The position numbers and the translations under genes are program-made. Positions 7,199 through 12,764 of a stretch of 14,705 nucleotides of DNA are shown one piece after another. Location: contig CALISP010000319.1 in assembly GCA_938041705.1 (NCBI GenBank), forward strand, positions 1 to 14,705, read 5' to 3'. The first letter of the stretch is position 1; the number at the start of each line of letters is the position of its first letter. The DNA is from an uncultured Cocleimonas sp. (GTDB lineage: Bacteria > Pseudomonadota > Gammaproteobacteria > Thiotrichales > Thiotrichaceae). The notes beneath the pieces are model-generated. The model ran no database searches, was not told the origin of the DNA, and was given only the letters and a program-made list of their open reading frames with translations.

Positions 7199-7219
7199 AA
7201 GATATTATTTGAATATGGT

Positions 7220-7423
7220 TTATTTACTGAATATAACCAAGTCACCTTGGCGTTCTGCACTGATTCCCGTCATATCAAAAGTGTGTGATTCACCATCATT
7301 TAGCACTTTTAAATGTTGTGGGCCGCAGCTTATTTTGTAGCCACGAATTACACCACAGTGAATCACGCCTAGTTTTTCATAATAGCCTTCTTTAACTTCT
7401 ACTTTTTCTGCTGCTTCTGACAT
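7220..7423 (-). CDS. Hypothetical protein, 67 aa
   Basis: A small soluble protein with an acidic N-terminus (MSEAAEKVEVKEGYYEKLG) followed by an apparent small beta-rich domain (GVIHCGVIRGYKISCGPQHLKVL, then THTFDM-like and GDLVIFSK strands). It has two cysteines, in IHCGV and ISCGP. The ATG at 7423 has a good AAGGA upstream. There is no signal peptide or membrane helix. I do not recognise the family. It is likely real because of its codon structure, ribosome-binding site and position against a dedicated bidirectional terminator. Function unknown. Confidence 0.7.
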   Translation of the reverse strand: MSEAAEKVEVKEGYYEKLGVIHCGVIRGYKISCGPQHLKVLNDGESHTFDMTGISAERQGDLVIFSK

Positions 7424-7558
7424 TGATATTTTCCTTATTGATGCGGGTAATTTATATAATTAGCTTAGCTTTTATTGCATCAATTACAACTACCCCTAAG
7501 CGATATAACTAAATCTAAAAGTACAGTTGGAAAATTTAGATTCATCAATCAAATCACA

Positions 7559-8044
7559 CTACTCAAGATACTTTAAAGGTAGCGCGCCTGTATCAACGAC
7601 TCTTCTCATTACAAAGCTAGATGTCACGCTACTAACTCCAGGAATAGTGGTGATGTGATTTAGTAAAAATTCTTGAAAAGCATCCATATCAGGTACCACT
7701 ACTTTAATGATGTAATCGGCGTCCTGCCCAGTGATTAAATAACACTCAATAACTTCTTCGTAAGTTTTGAGTTGAGTTTCAAAGACATTAAATTTTTCAG
7801 GTGTGTGTCGATCCATACCTATTTGTATTATCGCTGTTATATCTAATCCTAGTTTTTTTCGATCGAGTAAGGTGACTCTATTTTCGATAATACCGTTTTC
7901 TTCGAGAATCTTTACGCGACGTAAACAAGGCGATGCAGACAATCCTATTTTTTCGGCAAGTTCTTGGTTGGTCAAACCTCCATCAGATTGTAATTCGTGG
8001 AGAATTTTAATATCAAAGGAGTCTAATTCAATTCTAGATTTCAT
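7559..8044 (-). CDS. Lrp/AsnC-family transcriptional regulator
   Basis: A 161-aa feast/famine regulator. The N-terminal winged HTH (about 6-62) has LDSFDIKILHELQSDG, then LTNQELAEKIGLSASPCLRRVKILEENGII, the hallmark recognition helix of the family. The C-terminal RAM/ligand-binding domain (about 70-150) has CYLITGQDADYIIKVVVPDM and a PGVSSVTSSFVMRRV segment, and the protein ends in the common ALPL motif. Such proteins form octamers that bind amino acids (Leu, Lys or others) and wrap promoter DNA. It is divergent from leuA with 159 AT-rich bases between, which suggests autoregulation and control of leuA. It may be Lrp itself or a paralogue: identity to E. coli Lrp looks moderate, so I give no symbol. 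Confidence 0.93.
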   Translation of the reverse strand: MKSRIELDSFDIKILHELQSDGGLTNQELAEKIGLSASPCLRRVKILEENGIIENRVTLLDRKKLGLDITAIIQIGMDRHTPEKFNVFETQLKTYEEVIECYLITGQDADYIIKVVVPDMDAFQEFLLNHITTIPGVSSVTSSFVMRRVVDTGALPLKYLE

Positions 8045-8203
8045 AATAAAAGATGAATATGGTTAATTATATTAATAATATATCAATTATTGGCAATAAA
8101 TTCTAATATAGATTAATTTCTTGTTAAATAAACAATGTAATAGCGCTCGAATTTATTTATCATTCCACTATTAGAAATTGCTCTTGTTTAGGATACTGTT
8201 GTT
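8045..8203. promoter_or_regulatory. Divergent Lrp/AsnC-leuA promoter region
   Basis: 159 very AT-rich bases (TTAATTATATTAATAATATA-like runs) between the divergent regulator and leuA, the kind of DNA Lrp-type proteins bind. The two promoters cannot be assigned by eye. The leuA ribosome-binding site AGGA is clear, nine bases before its ATG. I see no GC-rich attenuator hairpin. Confidence 0.5.
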
Positions 8204-9883
8204 ATGAAAGCTGGCTTCGATCATAAAAAATATAAACCATTCACACCGTTAGACATGCCGAATCGTGCATGGCCAAACCGTTCGATTACTCAAGCACCTA
8301 ATTGGTGTAGTGTAGATCTGCGTGATGGAAATCAGGCATTACCAAATCCAATGAATGTCGAGCAAAAAACTCGCATGTTCAAATTACTGGTTAAGCTAGG
8401 TTTTAAAGAAATTGAAGTGGGTTTTCCTTCTGCATCACAAGCGGATTTTGATTTTGTGCGTGTTTTGATTGAAGAAAATATGATTCCTGATAATGTGACT
8501 ATTCAAGTGCTTACCCAAGCACGTGAAGATTTAATCTCACGTAGTTATGAGTCACTAGCAGGCGTTAAACAGGCGATCGTGCATGTTTATAATTCTACGT
8601 CTACAGTGCAGCGTGATCAGGTGTTTAGACGCGATAGACAAGGTATTATTGATATTGCATTAAACGGCGCTACTTTAGTTAAATCCTATTCAGAGAAATA
8701 CCCAGAAACAAAATGGAGTTTCCAGTATTCACCAGAAAGTTTTAGTCAGACTGAGATGGATTATGCGGTTGATATTTGTAGCCAAGTGATTGATGTTTGG
8801 CAGCAAGATAATAAACAACAACGTGTGATTATTAATCTACCTGCAACAGTTGAATCAGCAATGCCTAATATCTTTGCTGATCAAATAGAGACTTTCTGTA
8901 ACAACATTGCTCAACGCGATAGCATCGAGATTAGTCTTCATACACATAATGACCGTGGTTGTGGTATTGCTGCAGCAGAAATGGGTATTTTAGCTGGAGC
9001 TGATCGTATTGAAGGTACATTGTTAGGCAATGGCGAACGTACCGGAAATATGGATATAATCACTATGGCGATGAACTTATATTCACAAGGTATTGATCCT
9101 GAGTTGGACATAAGCGATATGGCTGAAATAGTTGAGTGTGTTGAATATTGTACTAAACTAGAAGTTCATCCACGCCATGCTTGGGCGGGTGAATTGGTTT
9201 ACACCGCATTTTCTGGTAGTCACCAAGATGCGATTCGTAAGTCTATGGATTACCACAAAGAACAAGGTCTGGAACATTGGAATGTCGCTTATTTGCCGAT
9301 TGATCCACGTGATATTGGACGTGAATACGAAGAAGTGGTTCGTATTAATAGTCAATCAGGTAAGGGTGGTGTGGCATTAGTACTAGAACGCGACTTTGGA
9401 ATTACATTGCCTAAATGGATGCATGGAGAATTAAGTGTTTTAGTACAAGCACATGTTGATAAAAGCGGTGAAGAAATTACGCCTGCAAAAATCCATGAGA
9501 TTTTCCAAGATAACTTTATGCAAGTGAAAGATCTATGGAAACTTAGAGATTACACAATTCATGCGAAAGGTGATGAAGTAGAGTTAGAGTTTAATATTGG
9601 ACAAGCGCCCGCTTTTAAAGGAGCGGGAAAAGGTGCATTTGAGGCACTAATCGATGCAGTTAAACAACGTTCAAGCAGTAATATCCGTGTCACTCAGTTT
9701 GATGAGTTCGCCTTAACCGAAGGTACACGATCTGATGCTATTGCGGCTGTTGCGATTGAAGTCGAAGGTGAGGTTTACAGCGCGTGCGCAATAGATGAAG
9801 ATACCACTAAAGCAGGTTTACAAGCCTTGTTATCTGCAATGGATTCAGCAGTTAAACTAGAACAGATAGCTAAAGCTGTGTAA
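8204..9883 (+). CDS. leuA: 2-isopropylmalate synthase, long form
   Basis: Catalyses the first committed step of leucine synthesis: acetyl-CoA plus 2-oxoisovalerate gives 2-isopropylmalate. 559 aa, matching the long LeuA class found in Pseudomonas and Mycobacterium rather than the roughly 520-aa E. coli type. The TIM-barrel catalytic domain has SVDLRDGNQAL (36-46, metal-binding Asp), HTHNDRGCG (246-254, catalytic and metal-binding His) and GTLLGNGERTGNMD. A linker region follows, then the C-terminal LeuA allosteric domain (about 425-555) for leucine feedback inhibition. The ATG at 8204 has AGGA at good spacing. It is monocistronic: no leuB, leuC or leuD follows, and a terminator lies 78 bases after the stop. 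Regulation by the divergent Lrp/AsnC gene is likely. Confidence 0.97.
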   Translation: MKAGFDHKKYKPFTPLDMPNRAWPNRSITQAPNWCSVDLRDGNQALPNPMNVEQKTRMFKLLVKLGFKEIEVGFPSASQADFDFVRVLIEENMIPDNVTIQVLTQAREDLISRSYESLAGVKQAIVHVYNSTSTVQRDQVFRRDRQGIIDIALNGATLVKSYSEKYPETKWSFQYSPESFSQTEMDYAVDICSQVIDVWQQDNKQQRVIINLPATVESAMPNIFADQIETFCNNIAQRDSIEISLHTHNDRGCGIAAAEMGILAGADRIEGTLLGNGERTGNMDIITMAMNLYSQGIDPELDISDMAEIVECVEYCTKLEVHPRHAWAGELVYTAFSGSHQDAIRKSMDYHKEQGLEHWNVAYLPIDPRDIGREYEEVVRINSQSGKGGVALVLERDFGITLPKWMHGELSVLVQAHVDKSGEEITPAKIHEIFQDNFMQVKDLWKLRDYTIHAKGDEVELEFNIGQAPAFKGAGKGAFEALIDAVKQRSSSNIRVTQFDEFALTEGTRSDAIAAVAIEVEGEVYSACAIDEDTTKAGLQALLSAMDSAVKLEQIAKAV

Positions 9884-9895
9884 TAGAAAGTACCC

Positions 9896-9916
9896 AAAAG
9901 TAGGGGGGTGTCTTTT
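9896..9916 (+). repeat. G-rich dispersed repeat, solitary copy 3
   Basis: Core AAAAGTAGGGGGGTGTC followed by TTTT, identical to copy 2 over the whole 21 bases. It begins 12 bases after the leuA stop, ahead of the terminator, so it lies in the leuA 3' UTR. Confidence 0.78.
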
Positions 9917-9960
9917 ATATATAAATTATTAACTTAAGTAGTTAGATAAAAGATGGCCAT

Positions 9961-9991
9961 AAAAAAACCACCCCAAAGGGTGGTTTTTTTT
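9961..9991. terminator. Bidirectional rho-independent terminator (leuA / yidB-like)
   Basis: Stem ACCACCC / GGGTGGT with a CAAA loop, preceded by an A run and followed by a T run of eight. It separates the convergent leuA and yidB-like genes. Confidence 0.93.
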
Positions 9992-10007
9992 ATGCTTCAG
10001 TAATAAC

Positions 10008-10451
10008 TTACTTACCGAATAACTTACTTGCTAAACCAATCGCGCCACTAATGCCGCCGATAGAGTCTAATAATGAACCACCAGTACTTGCTTGGTCCAT
10101 CATCTGTGGCATTGCTTCACGCAAACCGCCAACAGCTTCTGATTCACTTAAGCCAAGTTGTGAGGCAAATTCTGATATCTTGTCAGAACCGAATAAATCA
10201 GTCACTTGACTGTCTTCCATTTCCGCATTTGCGCCATCACCTAAGAACGAAGCTGCTAAGTCTGCCATTCCGCCGCCTTGCATTTTTCCTAGTAATGATC
10301 CGATGTCTAAGCCACCTTCTGCGCTATCGCCAGTTAGACTAGCTAAAGCATTAGAAAGCATATCTGAGTCAAGCCCACTACCTGCTTCACCACTTCCGTT
10401 ACTGTTCATAAATGCCGAAGCGCCCATCTTTAAAAGACTGCCCATATCCAT
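10008..10451 (-). CDS. YidB-like (DUF937) protein
   Basis: 147 aa, rich in Gly, Ser, Ala and Met, with helical DUF937 character. Features are a low-complexity N-terminal half (SGEAGSGLDSDMLSNALASL, LDIGSLLGKMQGGGMADLAA), then the recognisable YidB-type core SDKISEFASQLGLSESEAVGGLREAMPQMMDQAS (about 89-122), and a Gly-rich tail ending LASKLFGK. There is no signal peptide. The E. coli YidB function is not known. The ATG at 10451 has AGGA upstream. It lies 80 bases after the kbp-like gene on the same strand. A short hairpin TTGTTG / CAACAA (10476-10490) precedes the start. The two genes may share stress regulation, but that is inference. Confidence 0.82.
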   Translation of the reverse strand: MDMGSLLKMGASAFMNSNGSGEAGSGLDSDMLSNALASLTGDSAEGGLDIGSLLGKMQGGGMADLAASFLGDGANAEMEDSQVTDLFGSDKISEFASQLGLSESEAVGGLREAMPQMMDQASTGGSLLDSIGGISGAIGLASKLFGK

Positions 10452-10531
10452 AATAATATCCTAAATGATTAATAGTTGTTGTAACAACAATAAGTGTGAC
10501 CCTAAAGAGATAAGGTTCAATTAATGACTTA

Positions 10532-10963
10532 TTAGTCTTGCGGGATTCTTAACATTTGACCTGGGAAAATAAGATCAGGATTTTGAATGACTTCTTTGTT
10601 TGCTTCAAAAATATCTGGATGACGGTTACCATCTCCATAAGCATTTTGAGCAATCTTCCAAAGGCTATCGCCTTTTTGTACTTCGTAATACTCAACGGTA
10701 GTTGTCTGTGCAGGTGCTGTTACTTCATCTGCTCGAACTTCTTCAATACCCATTGCATTACCTGCCATTAAGATAACTTTCTCAAGTGCACTTGGGTCAT
10801 CGGTATCGCCTTTAATGGTTGCAACACCATCTTCCACTTGGATCTCTAAGTTATTTATTCCTGGATTATCTTCTTCGATATGCTTCTTTAGCTTTTCTGG
10901 TGCTTCGTCTTCATTACCGAATAATTTCTTGCCGATATTCTTAGCAAAACTTAATAGACCCAT
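10532..10963 (-). CDS. kbp: BON-LysM potassium-binding-type protein (Kbp/YgaU)
   Basis: A 143-aa protein with the YgaU/Kbp architecture. It has a short N-terminal segment (MGLLSFAKNIGKKLFG), a BON domain (about 22-82, NLEIQVEDGVATIKGD) and a C-terminal LysM domain (about 90-142, YYEVQKGDSLWKIAQNAYGD then PDLIFPGQMLRIPQD). E. coli Kbp binds K+ and changes conformation, and is linked to growth at high K+ and osmotic stress. Length, start (MGLL) and end (RIP) match the E. coli family closely. There is no signal peptide, consistent with a cytoplasmic location. The Shine-Dalgarno AAGGAG is strong. A perfect 15-bp inverted repeat sits 35 bases upstream of the start. Confidence 0.92.
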   Translation of the reverse strand: MGLLSFAKNIGKKLFGNEDEAPEKLKKHIEEDNPGINNLEIQVEDGVATIKGDTDDPSALEKVILMAGNAMGIEEVRADEVTAPAQTTTVEYYEVQKGDSLWKIAQNAYGDGNRHPDIFEANKEVIQNPDLIFPGQMLRIPQD

Positions 10964-10997
10964 GGTGTTCTCCTTTTAATTTCTGATTTAAATGTAT

Positions 10998-11034
10998 GCG
11001 AAATCTAATGATAGTCCAAATCATTAGATTTCGC
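10998..11034. repeat. Perfect 15-bp inverted repeat upstream of kbp
   Basis: GCGAAATCTAATGAT (10998-11012) and its exact complement (11020-11034) with a 7-nt spacer. It lies 35 bases before the kbp start codon on the minus strand. There is no T tract, so it is not a terminator. On the minus strand a weak TTGGAC / TACATT pair with 17-bp spacing overlaps the right half, so it may be an operator at the kbp promoter, or a leader hairpin. Confidence 0.75.
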
Positions 11035-11103
11035 TGAAACTATAATAAGGATCTTATTGAAAAATTCAATGAGACTTTAATGCCACACTTATGGAAACTA
11101 TTC

Positions 11104-11123
11104 AAAAGTAGGAGGGTGTACTT
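11104..11123 (+). repeat. G-rich dispersed repeat, degenerate copy 4
   Basis: AAAAGTAGGAGGGTGTACTT differs from the consensus by one G-to-A in the G run and an extra A before the C. It lies between the kbp-like and the first response-regulator genes, again followed by AT-rich sequence. Confidence 0.6.
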
Positions 11124-11180
11124 ATTTATTAATAAGATAAAGGATATTTCATTAATTATTACAAAAAAGAGATAGCCTAT

Positions 11181-11792
11181 TTAAATTAAGCCATAGTCTT
11201 GGCCATATTTTACTGCAGCTGTTCGATTTGAAACATGTAAACGTCTAAATAAGTCATTCAAATGTACCTTTACAGTATTTGCAGAAATATCAAGTTCGTA
11301 TGCAATTTGCTTATTCAATAAACCTTGAGATAATAAATACAATACTTCTTGTTGGCGTGTCGTTATTTTATCAACATGTTGAATTTCTTTGACTGGCTGA
11401 TGATTTGGTTTACTAATATACATATCACCATTTAGTACGGATAAAATAGCATCCAGCATTGTCTTACGGCTGCAATTCTTACTGATAAAACCTGATGCAT
11501 TATTCTCAATTGCCATACCTGCAGCTGATGGGGAATCAGTAACTGAAATAACCATCACCGGTATTTTTAGGTTTAGTTGGCTTAATCGTCTAATTAAGTC
11601 GTAACTATTTGCCTTCGCGTTGTCATTTATACCCAATAATATTAAGTTGGGCGAATTGTTATTATTAATTCGTTCATAAGATGAAAAAACATTATCCGCG
11701 TATTCAGTTGATATGTTTTTGTCATGTTCCTTTAATAAAGTCCGGATTCCATCCGCAAACAACCTATGGTCGTCAATTATTAACACTTTCAT
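11181..11792 (-). CDS. NarL/FixJ-type response regulator with degenerate receiver (acceptor Asp replaced by Gly)
   Basis: 203 aa from the ATG at 11792, which has a strong AAGGAG nine bases upstream. A TTG at 11813 in the same frame is less likely. The receiver (1-120) keeps the acidic pair D7-D8 (VLIIDDH), S83 (VISV) and K105 (FISK). Residue 54, where the phospho-accepting Asp should be, is Gly (NLILLGIND, codon at 11631-11633), a single GAT-to-GGT change. The C-terminal LuxR-type HTH (140-203) is intact: TTRQQEVLYLLSQGLLNKQIAYELDISANTVKVHL. It is therefore probably a phosphorylation-independent DNA-binding protein or one controlled by partner binding. It is followed by no kinase gene. Its neighbour at 12055 is a paralogue with a normal receiver. 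Confidence 0.9.
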   Translation of the reverse strand: MKVLIIDDHRLFADGIRTLLKEHDKNISTEYADNVFSSYERINNNNSPNLILLGINDNAKANSYDLIRRLSQLNLKIPVMVISVTDSPSAAGMAIENNASGFISKNCSRKTMLDAILSVLNGDMYISKPNHQPVKEIQHVDKITTRQQEVLYLLSQGLLNKQIAYELDISANTVKVHLNDLFRRLHVSNRTAAVKYGQDYGLI

Positions 11793-11969
11793 TTGCGCTT
11801 CTCCTTTTCGCAATTTTACTTTCAGGTTGCCAGATTACTTTGGCTGATGAATAAGAATTTCTTATTATGGTTTACTATTTTTTGCTATTCGTAGGGGTTT
11901 CCTGAAACATATAAAAAATCATGAAGACTTTTTAGTGATATTGATATTAGAGCAAAATTAAATAGAGAC

Positions 11970-11989
11970 AATGGTACTTAAGTACTATT
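11970..11989. promoter_or_regulatory. Near-perfect 20-bp palindrome between the two regulator genes
   Basis: The central 12 bases GTACTTAAGTAC are a perfect palindrome. Three more complementary pairs lie outside one mismatched pair. It is about 180 bases upstream of the degenerate regulator's start, in a 262-base gap with no ORF. It could be a dimer-binding operator for either LuxR-type protein. No functional evidence. Confidence 0.4.
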
Positions 11990-12054
11990 TTAGACCACTA
12001 GTTTGTATCTTATAGTGAGTTAAGAATTAGATAACACGAATCGAATTAATATAT

Positions 12055-12684
12055 TCAGATTAGCTTCAGCCTTTGGGCCTCTAATACTAGAGAGGTTCGA
12101 TTTTGTACGGACAAAATTATAAATATGTTTGAAATATGCTTTTTTACTGTGGAGTCAGATATACCTAATTTATTTGCTATTTGTTTGTTGGAATCGCCCT
12201 GCTCCAATAATTGAAGAATACTATATTGCCTTGAGGTTATTCCGAGGTTTTCGGCATTCGAAAATTGTCGATCTGAAGAGCTTGAGATTTCAGTTGAAAT
12301 AATTTCAGACTTGAAGCTGTTACCTTGCTTTACTTGTTTGATACCTTGAATAATTGTGTTGACGTCTTCTGATTTATGGATGAAACCTCTTGCTCCTTTT
12401 TGAAGCGATAATTCAGCTATATCAGGATCATTACTAGCTGAAATAATAATAACAGGAGCTTTTATGAGATTTACTTTTAGCCATTTCATGAAACTAAATC
12501 CATCAAGTCCTGGCAACCCAATATCCACAAGTAATAGATCGTAAATGTTTCCATCTTGAAAATATTTTAGAGCTTCATTGACATTTTCAGCAAGATCGAC
12601 AGCTTTTACTTCGTTGATATTTTGCACAATTTGCTTCAATGCGCGAGAAAAAAGAGGGTGGTCATCAAGGATTAGTATTTTCAT
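12055..12684 (-). CDS. NarL/FixJ-type response regulator (canonical receiver)
   Basis: A 209-aa two-domain transcription factor. The receiver (1-120) has the acidic pair D7-D8 (LILDDH), phospho-acceptor D54 (LLLVDIGLPGLDG), S82 (IIISAS) and K104 (FIHK), all as expected. A Ser-rich linker (SSSSDRQF) follows, then a LuxR-type HTH (146-209) with ITSRQYSILQLLEQGDSNKQIANKLGISDSTVKKHI. The ATG at 12684 has only a weak ribosome-binding site. It is divergent from the TonB-dependent receptor gene, 80 bases away, so it is a candidate direct regulator of it. The cognate histidine kinase is not in the window and may lie beyond the right edge or be unlinked. The sequence resembles the second regulator at 11181 over its whole length, suggesting a duplication. 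Confidence 0.92.
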   Translation of the reverse strand: MKILILDDHPLFSRALKQIVQNINEVKAVDLAENVNEALKYFQDGNIYDLLLVDIGLPGLDGFSFMKWLKVNLIKAPVIIISASNDPDIAELSLQKGARGFIHKSEDVNTIIQGIKQVKQGNSFKSEIISTEISSSSDRQFSNAENLGITSRQYSILQLLEQGDSNKQIANKLGISDSTVKKHISNIFIILSVQNRTSLVLEAQRLKLI

Positions 12685-12764
12685 TTCGAATACGCTGTGA
12701 TTTCTACTTACAGCAGTTTGATGATATATATAGGATGCATAATTCTTATATATGAGGAAAAAGG

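Noticed and set aside
7113..7340. 75-aa plus-strand ORF across the repeat pair
   Set aside because: It runs through the terminator stem and antisense to the better-supported 67-aa gene.
8053..8106. 17-codon Ile-rich ORF upstream of leuA as a possible attenuation leader peptide
   Set aside because: It has no leucine codons and no clear Shine-Dalgarno, and no terminator/antiterminator hairpin follows. The isoleucines simply reflect ATT/ATA-rich DNA.
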